NCBI GenBank assembly: GCA_016871335.1
Contig: VFZF01000022.1
Coordinates: 1 to 39,716 of the forward strand
Length of the DNA stretch: 39,716 nt
Direction of reading: 5' to 3'
DNA from: Acidimicrobiia bacterium
GTDB taxonomy: Bacteria > Acidobacteriota > Vicinamibacteria > Vicinamibacterales > SCN-69-37
Shown here: piece by piece, positions 1 to 7,051 of the stretch
How positions within the stretch are numbered: position 1 is the stretch's first letter
Layout: each line of letters opens with the position of its first letter
Notes under the pieces: model-generated
What the model saw: the letters and a program-made list of their open reading frames with translations, nothing else
The model's database searches: none
Told to the model about the DNA's origin: nothing
Position numbers and translations under genes: made by a program

Positions 1-1
1 T

Positions 2-1492
2 GGTGTGTCGGTGGTCACCTTCCTCGCGAGCCTGTTCCTGTGGACGGGGTTCGACGCGACGTCGGCGGACTTCCAGTTTGTCGAACGGTATACGTGGCTG
101 CCGGATTTCGGCATTTCGTATCACATCGGTCTTGACGGCATCACGTTGTGGCTCGTCATTCTGACCACGTTCCTGACGCCGATTGCGCTGTTGTGTTCGT
201 GGGAATCGGTCACCGACCGCGTGCGCGAGTTCTCGTTCTTCATGCTGCTGCTCGAAGCGGCGATGATCGGCGTGTTCGTGTCGCTCGACCTGTTCCTGTT
301 CTACCTGTTCTGGGACGCGATGCTGATTCCGATGTATTTCCTTATCGGCATCTGGGGCTACGAGCAGCGCATCTATGCCGCCATCAAGTTCATGCTCTAC
401 ACGATGGCCGGCTCGGTGCTCATGCTGCTGGCGATCATCTGGGTGGCCTACTACCACCAGAGCGCCGTGGGCGTGATCAGCTTCGACCTGCTCGACCTCT
501 ACGCGCTCGACATCCCGGCCAGCCTGCAGACCTGGCTGTTCCTGGCGTTTGCGCTGGCGTTTGCCATCAAGGTGCCCGTGTTCCCGTTCCACACGTGGCT
601 GCCCGACGCGCACGTGCAGGCGCCCACCGCCGGCTCGGTCATCCTCGCCGGCGTGCTCCTGAAGATGGGCACCTACGGGTTGCTGCGGTTTGCGTTCCCG
701 CTGTTCCCTGACGCGGCCATGCAGTTTGCGCCTTACCTCGCGATTCTCGCCGTCATCGGCATCGTCTACGGCGCCCTCGTCGCGATGGTGCAGCCGGACA
801 TGAAGAAGCTCGTGGCTTACTCGTCGGTGAGCCACCTCGGCTTCGTGGTGCTGGGCATCTGCGCGATGAACGTCATCGGTGTGCAGGGCGCGGTTTACCA
901 GATGCTGGCGCACGGCGTCTCCACCGGCGGTCTCTTCCTCATCGTCGGCATGTTGTCCGACCGGCGGCACACGAAGCTGATTGCCGAGTACGGCGGGCTG
1001 AAAGCCGTGATGCCGAAGCTGGTGGCCATGTTCCTGCTCATCACGCTCGCGTCCATCGCGTTGCCCGGCATGAACGGGTTCGTCGGTGAGTTCATGATCT
1101 TCGTCGGGTCGTTCCGGGAAGCCGCGTGGCTGACAGCGATTGCCGCCACCGGCGTCATCCTCTCGGCCGTCTACATGCTCTGGCTGTTCCAGCGCGTGAA
1201 CTACGGGCCGCTGACGAATCCGAAGAACAAGGGCCTCCGCGACCTGAGCGTGCGCGAGTGGATCGTCATCGCGCCGATTGTCGCCATGTGCATCATCATG
1301 GGTGTCTTCCCCAATATTTTCCTGAAGCCGATGGAGCCCGCCGTCAAACGCGCCGTCGAGTACGTCCGCGGTGCGGCCCCGGTGAATGCCGAAATGAGCT
1401 CGGAGGCGATTTCCGCTCCGGGTTCATCGGAAATCGCCTCCGAGCTCATTTCGGACAGTGCGCCGCAGGCGCTCCCAGGAGGTGCGCGATGA
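2..1492 (+). CDS. nuoM: NADH-quinone oxidoreductase subunit M (5' partial)
   Basis: Antiporter-like membrane subunit of respiratory complex I, which couples quinone reduction to proton pumping in the inner membrane. The reading frame is open from the first bases, so the true start lies upstream. The protein is a run of hydrophobic helices with the family motifs FAIKVPVFPFHTWLPDAHVQ (pumping-channel lysine) and LLKMGTYGLLRF. The conserved channel glutamate in the FWE-MMLVPMYF segment of E. coli NuoM appears here as aspartate (FWDAMLIPMYF, codon 314-316). The last ~35 residues are an unusual Ser/Ala/Glu-rich tail, partly encoded by a perfect 27-bp palindrome. The stop overlaps the nuoN start (ATGA), so the two are probably translationally coupled. 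Identification is secure; the tail is probably repeat-derived. Confidence 0.96.
   Translation, partial: GVSVVTFLASLFLWTGFDATSADFQFVERYTWLPDFGISYHIGLDGITLWLVILTTFLTPIALLCSWESVTDRVREFSFFMLLLEAAMIGVFVSLDLFLFYLFWDAMLIPMYFLIGIWGYEQRIYAAIKFMLYTMAGSVLMLLAIIWVAYYHQSAVGVISFDLLDLYALDIPASLQTWLFLAFALAFAIKVPVFPFHTWLPDAHVQAPTAGSVILAGVLLKMGTYGLLRFAFPLFPDAAMQFAPYLAILAVIGIVYGALVAMVQPDMKKLVAYSSVSHLGFVVLGICAMNVIGVQGAVYQMLAHGVSTGGLFLIVGMLSDRRHTKLIAEYGGLKAVMPKLVAMFLLITLASIALPGMNGFVGEFMIFVGSFREAAWLTAIAATGVILSAVYMLWLFQRVNYGPLTNPKNKGLRDLSVREWIVIAPIVAMCIIMGVFPNIFLKPMEPAVKRAVEYVRGAAPVNAEMSSEAISAPGSSEIASELISDSAPQALPGGAR
1389..1454. repeat. Perfect 27-bp palindrome inside the nuoM 3' end
   Basis: Arms at 1389-1415 and 1428-1454 are exact reverse complements separated by 12 bases. 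The element is read through in frame and encodes the Ser/Ala/Glu-rich NuoM tail. Transcribed, it would form a very stable hairpin about 35 bases before the nuoN start. It resembles a REP/MITE-like insertion; no transposase is nearby. Confidence 0.9.
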
Positions 1493-2940
1493 ACATGGCC
1501 GATTTTTCGTCCATCGCGCCCATCCTGATGGTGAGCCTCGCGGCGTGTGCCACGATGCTCGCCGAGGCGTTCCGCAAGCAGGACGACCGCGCCGCCGGTG
1601 TGTGGTTCGGAGTGTTTGGTCTGATCGGCCTGGCCGGGGCCATCGTGACTTCGATCTTCAGTCACTGGAACCACAGCATGCTGGGGTTCGGGGTCATCTC
1701 GATCGACAACTTCACCGTGTTCTTCAACGTGATGTTGTGTGCGATCGGTATCCTGACAATCCTGCTGTCGATCGGCAACGCCGAGCGCGACCACCTGCCG
1801 TCGGGTGAGTACTACACGCTGATGTTGTTCGCCATCGCGGGCATGATGATGATGGCGTCCACCACGGACCTGCTGGTCATCTTCATCGCGCTGGAGGTCA
1901 TGTCGCTCGGCGTGTACGTGATGACCGCGATCAAGCGATCCAGCGCCGAGGGCGTCGAGGCCGGGTTCAAGTACTTCGTGCTCGGCGCGTTCTCGAGCGC
2001 GTTTTTCCTCTATGGCATTGCCATGGCCCACGCCGTGTCGGGCACCACGAAGCTCGACGAGATCGGCATGCGCATCGCCTCGTCGTCGCTCGACCCCAGC
2101 ATCCTGCTGATCCTGTCGATGGTGCTCCTCATCGTCGGGTTTGCCTTCAAGGTCGGCGCAGTGCCGTTCCACATGTGGGTGCCGGACGCCTACCAGGGCG
2201 CTCCGACGCTTGTGACGGGCTTCATGTCCACCGGCGTCAAGGTCGCGGCCATGGCCGCCTTTGTGCGGGTGTTCCTGTCGGCCTTCGAACCGCTGCGCAT
2301 CGAGTGGATTCCGATCCTCTCGGTCATTGCGGCGCTCACGATGATTCTGGGCACCGTTGTTGGTGTCGCACAGACGAGCGTCAAGCGCATGCTCGCGTAT
2401 TCGAGCGTCGCGCATGCCGGCTATCTGCTGGTCGGCCTGGTGGCGGCCAGCACGGCTGGCAAGGCGGCGATTCTGTTCTACCTGGTCGCCTACAGCGTGA
2501 CCAACCTCGGCGCGTTCGGCGTGCTCGCGGCCCTCACGTCCGGGGACCGGCCGCATGACGATGTGCGGGACTTTGCAGGGATGTGGAAGGAACGCCCGGG
2601 CCTGTCCGCGTTGCTGACGGTGTTCCTGCTGTCGCTCGGCGGCTTCCCCCCGATGGTGGGATTCATCGGCAAGTGGTACATCTTCAACGCTGCGATTCAG
2701 GAGGGGATGTACACCCTCGCGATTCTCGGTGTGCTGACGTCGGTTGTGTCGGTGTTCTTCTACCTGCGCGTCGTGGTCATGATGTACATGAGTGATGAGA
2801 CGGCGCCTGAGCACCGCCCTGCGGTGTCCGCCGTGACGACGGCCGGCTTGCTGCTGGCGCTCATCGCCGTGATCTACCTCGGTGTGTTGCCCGGCGGGCT
2901 GCTGTCCATCGCGGCTGACTCGGTGGCATCTATCTTTTAA
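1489..2940 (+). CDS. nuoN: NADH-quinone oxidoreductase subunit N
   Basis: Second antiporter-like membrane subunit of complex I in this operon, 483 residues, close to the family's usual length. The start ATG overlaps the nuoM stop by four bases and has a good ribosome site (AGGAGG about 8 bases upstream). An in-frame ATG two codons later is a possible alternative. Family hallmarks are visible: the channel glutamate in IFIALEVMSLGVYV, the lysine in GFAFKVGAVPFHMWVPDAY, and VKRMLAYSSVAHAGYLLVG. The hydrophobic profile fits about 14 helices. It is normally the last nuo gene, which agrees with the unrelated gene that follows after only three bases. Confidence 0.96.
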   Translation: MNMADFSSIAPILMVSLAACATMLAEAFRKQDDRAAGVWFGVFGLIGLAGAIVTSIFSHWNHSMLGFGVISIDNFTVFFNVMLCAIGILTILLSIGNAERDHLPSGEYYTLMLFAIAGMMMMASTTDLLVIFIALEVMSLGVYVMTAIKRSSAEGVEAGFKYFVLGAFSSAFFLYGIAMAHAVSGTTKLDEIGMRIASSSLDPSILLILSMVLLIVGFAFKVGAVPFHMWVPDAYQGAPTLVTGFMSTGVKVAAMAAFVRVFLSAFEPLRIEWIPILSVIAALTMILGTVVGVAQTSVKRMLAYSSVAHAGYLLVGLVAASTAGKAAILFYLVAYSVTNLGAFGVLAALTSGDRPHDDVRDFAGMWKERPGLSALLTVFLLSLGGFPPMVGFIGKWYIFNAAIQEGMYTLAILGVLTSVVSVFFYLRVVVMMYMSDETAPEHRPAVSAVTTAGLLLALIAVIYLGVLPGGLLSIAADSVASIF

Positions 2941-2943
2941 CCC

Positions 2944-4761
2944 ATGGCTAATGCCGCGGTCGTCCTTGCCGGCCTGGTGTTCTTCCTCGCCAGTGTGGGT
3001 GCCCGCGCGCACGTCCTGCTTGACTGGCCCGCACTGCGGACCGGACTCGATACGTTCTTCCAGTTCGCCGCATTCGGCGCCTTTCTGGTGCTGCTGGTCC
3101 GGCGTCCGCTCTGGGCGATCACCCTCGGACTGACGTATCTGCTGCTGCTGACCAACGCCTTCTGGTCGCTCTACTGGCCGTCGCTCCGGCCGGGCATTCC
3201 CGTCCAGGACTTCCTGCTGGCCAATGACGTCTCGGCGAATTATTCGTGGGACCAGGCCGTCGTGTACCTGAAGACCACGGGCGTCATGTTGACGATTGGG
3301 CTTGCGGCCAGGGTCTCGTGGCCCTTTGCGGGACCACGTGCCCGCGCATTGTTTGCCGCGACCGTGTTTTCTGCGATCGGTCTGAACCTTCTGGTCATCG
3401 CTATTCAAGGAGCCGTAGACGTTCAGTGGCTCGCGGCCGGCAGTGGAACTGCGGTTGGGCATGGCCGGACCTCCGGGCTTCTGGAAGATTCGGGCGCGTC
3501 GACCGTGTATGCGGCCGCAGTGCTTTCCGGCACTGTGTTTGTGGCCATGTTTGCCCGGCTCAGCTCGTTCACCAGGCTGTTCAGCGGCGCTGCGGCTCTT
3601 GCGGGAGCAGCCGCCGGTGTCGCCACCGGGGGCATGGTCTATTTTCTGTCGCTCGCGGCGACGGTCGCCATGGGCGTCGGCCTGTTGCTGATTCGGTGTA
3701 TCACCACACTGACTGGAAGACTGGGTCTGGCGGCGGTGGGGCTGGCCGGACTTGGAGGTGGGGCGTGGGCCACTTTGGGACCCGCGGCTCTGACGAATCC
3801 TCTGCCGGCGATTCACGCGGGACTGCTCGCGCTTGATCCCATCCGCTTGGCCCACCAGAAGGTGATGCTACGCGCATTGTGGGAGCATCCTTGGCTGGGA
3901 ACCGGGTTTGGCTGGTTCTACGCCAATCTCCACGAGTTCGGCCCGTGGGCGGTGGCTTCTGGCGGTGCGTTCTTCTCTGACGTGCCCACGTCGATGTATC
4001 TGATGCTTGCCTCAGAGCTCGGGGCTGCCGGCATCCTGGCGGTGGTCGCAGGATTGGGCTGGCTCGCGACGCGGTGCGTACGGCTGACACGGGCGACTGC
4101 AGGTGAGGAGACCGATGTGTGGACGGCGTTCGCCGTTGGGGCGTCCGTCAGTCTGGCCGTCAGTTTCCTCGTTGGGATTCACCTGATCTTCTGGTCGGTA
4201 CCGGCGCTGGCGATTCCGATTGCGATCGGTGGCGCGACGGAAACGGTCCGCGGTCGCCGGTGGTTCGCCGCGGTGTGGGGCACGGCGCTTGTGGTCATCG
4301 CAATCTCCTGTGTGAAGTTGTGGGCGACGGCGCCGAGAGCCCCGGAGTTCCGGTGGAAGGAACGTGGCACGCCGCAGATTCCCGTCAGCCTCGTGGTGCC
4401 CATCTGGCCGGCCGGTCTCGAGGGCATTTGGGCATCATCGGGCGCGGAGTTTCTCTTCGAAGGGAAGCCGCTCTGGTTCCACATCGAACGTCCCGCCGAG
4501 TTTTATCCGATGACGTTCACCATTCAGGTGTTCGATCGCGGGGGCCGGCAGGTCGCGTCGAACGAGCAGGTATTCGAGTTGCCCACCGACGCTGACTCCG
4601 GCCGTCTGATTCAGGTGCCGTTTGACAACGACGTGAACAGCCTGTGCGCGGCCAACATCACGCCTGAGGATTACTGCACGTTCCGCATCACGACCACGCC
4701 CGAGTGGACACTCGATAAACAGCCTGTCGCCGTTCTGTACGTCACGCGAAATCTCAGATGA
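2944..4761 (+). CDS. O-antigen ligase/polymerase-like membrane protein with C-terminal soluble domain
   Basis: 605-residue multi-pass protein. Residues 1 to about 460 are mostly hydrophobic helices. A loop with HPWLGTGFGWFYANL followed by SELGAAGILAVVAGLGWL resembles the periplasmic loop of the Wzy/WaaL (O-antigen ligase) superfamily, so a role in polymerising or transferring lipid-linked glycans is likely but not proven. After the last helix comes a ~150-residue soluble segment with short hydrophobic strands and two cysteines (CAANITPEDYC), probably a beta-sandwich outside the membrane. It starts three bases after nuoN and may ride on that transcript, although no functional link to complex I is known. 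The substrate cannot be told from the sequence. Confidence 0.65.
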   Translation: MANAAVVLAGLVFFLASVGARAHVLLDWPALRTGLDTFFQFAAFGAFLVLLVRRPLWAITLGLTYLLLLTNAFWSLYWPSLRPGIPVQDFLLANDVSANYSWDQAVVYLKTTGVMLTIGLAARVSWPFAGPRARALFAATVFSAIGLNLLVIAIQGAVDVQWLAAGSGTAVGHGRTSGLLEDSGASTVYAAAVLSGTVFVAMFARLSSFTRLFSGAAALAGAAAGVATGGMVYFLSLAATVAMGVGLLLIRCITTLTGRLGLAAVGLAGLGGGAWATLGPAALTNPLPAIHAGLLALDPIRLAHQKVMLRALWEHPWLGTGFGWFYANLHEFGPWAVASGGAFFSDVPTSMYLMLASELGAAGILAVVAGLGWLATRCVRLTRATAGEETDVWTAFAVGASVSLAVSFLVGIHLIFWSVPALAIPIAIGGATETVRGRRWFAAVWGTALVVIAISCVKLWATAPRAPEFRWKERGTPQIPVSLVVPIWPAGLEGIWASSGAEFLFEGKPLWFHIERPAEFYPMTFTIQVFDRGGRQVASNEQVFELPTDADSGRLIQVPFDNDVNSLCAANITPEDYCTFRITTTPEWTLDKQPVAVLYVTRNLR

Positions 4762-4774
4762 GCGTACCGCGCAT

Positions 4775-4839
4775 GGCCCGCTGCAGTTCAGCGGGCCCTA
4801 CGTACAGTCCTCGCAGGGCGCGCTGAACTGCAGCGCGCC
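4775..4839. repeat. Twin nested hairpins at the selA 3' end
   Basis: Hairpin 1 has 9-bp arms (4775-4783 and 4789-4797) around CAGTT. Hairpin 2 has 9-bp arms (4817-4825 and 4831-4839) around AACTG. The 15-base cores 4779-4793 and 4821-4835 are exact reverse complements of each other, so the whole block is itself an inverted repeat of two hairpins. Hairpin 1 lies between two convergent stops and could terminate both transcripts. Hairpin 2 is inside the selA coding end. No T-run follows, so this is REP/BIME-like rather than a classical terminator. Confidence 0.8.
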
Positions 4840-6198
4840 ACACACAGCCTTCGTCAGCGCCTCATCGTCTTCCCGACGCACGGTGCGGAGATCGATGAGC
4901 AGGGCGTCGTGCTGGATGCGGGCGACGACTGGTGGTGTGCCGGCCCGCAGCGCGGATTCCAGCGCAGCGGCTGACTGGCGGGGCGAGCGAATCGCGAGCA
5001 GGCGTGTCGGAATGGCGGACTGCGGCGCCGCGCCGCCACCGATGGTCGAGGCACCGTCGATGATGTCGCACTGCAGATGGGGCGCGTGTGTGCGGAGGGT
5101 GACCGCGAGTTCGCGCACGCGCCACTCGATCGCTTCAAGGGGCATCAGCAACATGTCGACCACCGGGATCTCCGTGCGGGAAGGCTCCCGTCGCCAGAGG
5201 GCGAGTGTGGCCTCGAGTGCGGCGTAGGTCATCTTGCCGGCGCGGACGGCGCGCATGAGCGGATGTGTGCGCACACGTGCCACCCACGCGGCGCGGCCCA
5301 CGATGAGACCGCACTGCGGGCCGCCGAGCAACTTGTCGCCGCTGAACGCAATCAGGTCCACGTCTGCGGCCACGCTGTCGCGCACGGACGGTTCGCCGGC
5401 CAGCGCGTCCGGCCATGGCTGTGTGTGGGGCACGCCGAGCCAGCCGCTGCCCAGATCCTCAAAGACCGGCAGATCGAAACGGTGGGCGAGTGTTGCGAGA
5501 TCCGCGAGTGGTGGACGCTCGGTGAACCCCTCGATGCGGAAGTTTGACGGGTGCACGCGCAGAATGAGCGCCGTGCGCTCCGAGATCGCGGCCGCGTAGT
5601 CGGTGACGCGTGTACGGTTGGTGGTGCCCACTTCGCGCAGCACCGCGCCTGACTGGGTCATGACATCCGGCACGCGGAATCCGCCGCCGATCTCGACCAG
5701 CTCCCCTCTGGAGACAATCACCTCTCGGCCTGCGGCGACTGCCGCCAGCACCAGCACTGTCGCCGCCGCGTTGTTGGAGGTGACGACGGCGGCTTCCGCG
5801 CCGGTGAGCGCACACAGCAATTGTTCCGCGTGCAGATGCCGGGAGCCGCGTTCGCCTGCCTCAAGGTCGTATTCGAGATTGGAGTAGCCCCCGGCCACTT
5901 CCGCGGCGCGCGCTGCAGCCGTGCGTGCCAGTGGCGCGCGGCCAAGATTGGTGTGAATGATCACGCCGGTCGCGTTGATGACCGGTACCAGCAACGGCGC
6001 CGATGTCTGGTCAAGCAGGGCCGCCGCCCGAGCCACAATCCAGGTTCCCGGATCCCCCGTGGGCGCCGCCCGCCACTCGGTGGCTGCAGTCCGCAGCGCG
6101 TCCACGACCTGCGTCCGGCCGTGTGCGTCAACGAGCGCGAGTGCGGCGGGCTGCTGCAGCAGCAGGTCGATCGAAGGAATCGCGCGTGGTGATGGCAT
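4798..6198 (-). CDS. selA: L-seryl-tRNA(Sec) selenium transferase
   Basis: PLP enzyme that converts seryl-tRNA(Sec) to selenocysteyl-tRNA(Sec) using selenophosphate. The pyridoxal lysine motif FSGDKLLGGPQCG is clear, with the lysine at about residue 289. Upstream are VINATGVIIHTNLGRAPL and VVTSNNAAATVLVLAAVA, typical of the family. The frame extends to 6264, but the ATG at 6198 gives 466 residues, matching the usual SelA length (E. coli 463), and the extra 22 residues look non-coding. The last codons (GALQFSAPCEDCT) are partly made of the palindromic element at 4817-4839. selB, selC and selD are not in the window, but the gene implies the organism uses selenocysteine. Confidence 0.93.
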   Translation of the reverse strand: MPSPRAIPSIDLLLQQPAALALVDAHGRTQVVDALRTAATEWRAAPTGDPGTWIVARAAALLDQTSAPLLVPVINATGVIIHTNLGRAPLARTAAARAAEVAGGYSNLEYDLEAGERGSRHLHAEQLLCALTGAEAAVVTSNNAAATVLVLAAVAAGREVIVSRGELVEIGGGFRVPDVMTQSGAVLREVGTTNRTRVTDYAAAISERTALILRVHPSNFRIEGFTERPPLADLATLAHRFDLPVFEDLGSGWLGVPHTQPWPDALAGEPSVRDSVAADVDLIAFSGDKLLGGPQCGLIVGRAAWVARVRTHPLMRAVRAGKMTYAALEATLALWRREPSRTEIPVVDMLLMPLEAIEWRVRELAVTLRTHAPHLQCDIIDGASTIGGGAAPQSAIPTRLLAIRSPRQSAAALESALRAGTPPVVARIQHDALLIDLRTVRREDDEALTKAVCGALQFSAPCEDCT

Positions 6199-6242
6199 CC
6201 GGCGGTTGCGGCCCCGAGAGGGGACAGGATAGCATTCAGAAC

Positions 6243-6656
6243 GTGTTGCCTGACCCTCCGACACACCGGCCGCTGGAGCGCTTCTGGCCCTACGCCGAAC
6301 TCTCCGAGACGCTCTCCGACGAGGAACTCGCCGCCATGCATCCGGAACTGCGCGAAGCGCTGTTCGGATCGCCGGGGCGGCCGTTCTCCATCACGCTCGA
6401 GTTTCCGGCGTTTGAGGGGGAGGCGTTTGTGAAGGCCCTTGAGATGGCGAAGGCCTCCGACGAATTTCAGGAACTGACGCTCGGACATGCCGTGCGATAT
6501 CGCGCCCGGTTCTTCCCAGGGAACGATCCGCTGCGTTTGCGTGATTTGTACGATGTGGTGGGCGGGGTGCCTGGGAGCCAGGTGTTGCTCGACGACCGTC
6601 CGGTGCCGTTTGCCCGCGAACTCTGGCTGCCGCTCGTCTGGTGCCTGATCAAGTGA
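6243..6656 (+). CDS. Small protein of unknown function
   Basis: About 137 residues, not recognised. The protein is acidic, with an N-terminal segment PLERFWPYAELSETLSDEEL, a central FSITLEFPAFEGEAFVKALE and a C-terminal ARELWLPLVWCLIK. It has no signal peptide or clear membrane helix. Start choice is uncertain: GTG at 6243 avoids overlap with the divergent selA, while an ATG at 6192 would overlap the selA start by 7 bases. A purine-rich GAGAGGGGACAGG lies some 13-27 bases upstream of 6243. It reads as real coding sequence (GC-rich third positions, no competing gene) and converges on the cold-shock gene. I assign no function. Confidence 0.6.
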   Translation: MLPDPPTHRPLERFWPYAELSETLSDEELAAMHPELREALFGSPGRPFSITLEFPAFEGEAFVKALEMAKASDEFQELTLGHAVRYRARFFPGNDPLRLRDLYDVVGGVPGSQVLLDDRPVPFARELWLPLVWCLIK

Positions 6657-6683
6657 GGGGCCGGAACACCGAGCTCCGGCCCC
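6657..6683. terminator. Hairpin between convergent genes
   Basis: A 9-bp GC-rich stem (6657-6665 with 6675-6683) and 9-base loop begins at the base after the upstream stop codon and ends 11 bases before the cold-shock stop. Its position fits a bidirectional terminator. There is no clear T-run on either side. Confidence 0.55.
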
Positions 6684-6694
6684 CTGAGAGTGGT

Positions 6695-6901
6695 CTAGCT
6701 GGGTTTGGTGACGTTGCCCGCCTGCGGCCCCTTCGGCCCGTCGACGATCTCGAACTCGACTTCCTGGCCCTCTTCGAGCGTGCGGAACCCGGCGCCCTGA
6801 ATGGCGGAGAAGTGCACGAACACGTCGTTGCCCCCTTCACGTTCAATGAAGCCGTACCCTTTAGCGTTGTTGAACCACTTGACCTTGCCCGTAATACGCA
6901 T
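6695..6901 (-). CDS. csp: Cold-shock domain protein (CspA family)
   Basis: 68-residue single OB-fold protein that binds single-stranded RNA/DNA and typically acts as an RNA chaperone or antiterminator. Both RNA-binding motifs are present: KGYGFIE (RNP1) and VFVHFSAI (RNP2), followed by the family ending [11 protein letters not shown]. The ATG at 6901 gives the standard [15 protein letters not shown] start; the longer frame to 6976 would run through the leader hairpin and is rejected. A ribosome site (AAGGCAGG) sits just upstream. It is a single-gene unit, convergent with the unknown small gene and divergent from purH, with its own promoter and a structured leader. Confidence 0.95.
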   Translation of the reverse strand: MRITGKVKWFNNAKGYGFIEREGGNDVFVHFSAIQGAGFRTLEEGQEVEFEIVDGPKGPQAGNVTKPS

Positions 6902-6924
6902 CTTGCTTGCCTGCCTTGCGAGAA

Positions 6925-6952
6925 CAAAAAAAGAGACCGCACCGGCGGTCTC
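6925..6952 (-). terminator. Terminator-shaped hairpin in the cold-shock leader (candidate attenuator)
   Basis: Read on the minus strand, an 8-bp stem GAGACCGC/GCGGTCTC with a 4-base loop (plus-strand 6933-6952) is followed directly by seven T (6926-6932), a textbook intrinsic terminator. It sits between the predicted transcription start (~6982) and the ATG (6901). A second GAGACC upstream in the leader (plus-strand GGTCTC at 6965-6970) could compete for the 3' arm and form an alternative structure. Attenuation is inferred. Confidence 0.6.
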
Positions 6953-6988
6953 CGTGCCGACGATGGTCTCGCCCAACGTCGATCGGCA

Positions 6989-7017
6989 ATGCTAGTAGGC
7001 TCGGTGTACCGTGTCAA
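6989..7017 (-). promoter_or_regulatory. Sigma70-type promoter of the cold-shock gene
   Basis: On the minus strand: TTGACA (perfect -35, plus-strand 7012-7017), a 17-base spacer, then TAGCAT (-10, 4 of 6 to consensus, plus-strand 6989-6994). The expected start near 6982 gives a leader of about 80 bases containing the terminator-shaped hairpin. Confidence 0.65.
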
Positions 7018-7051
7018 GCATCCGGTTTGGTAGGAGAAAGGTCCTTTCGTC

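Noticed and set aside
1201-3855. Very long open frame on the minus strand (884 codons) opposite nuoM-nuoN
   Set aside because: Antisense to clear complex I genes; product is Arg/Gln/His-rich without family motifs, a common artefact of GC-rich codon use.
6192-6242. ATG start of the small unknown gene at 6192
   Set aside because: It would overlap the divergent selA start codon; the GTG at 6243 is preferred, though not proven.
6902-6976. N-terminal extension of the cold-shock protein
   Set aside because: It would translate the promoter-proximal leader and terminator hairpin; the internal ATG gives the exact family start.
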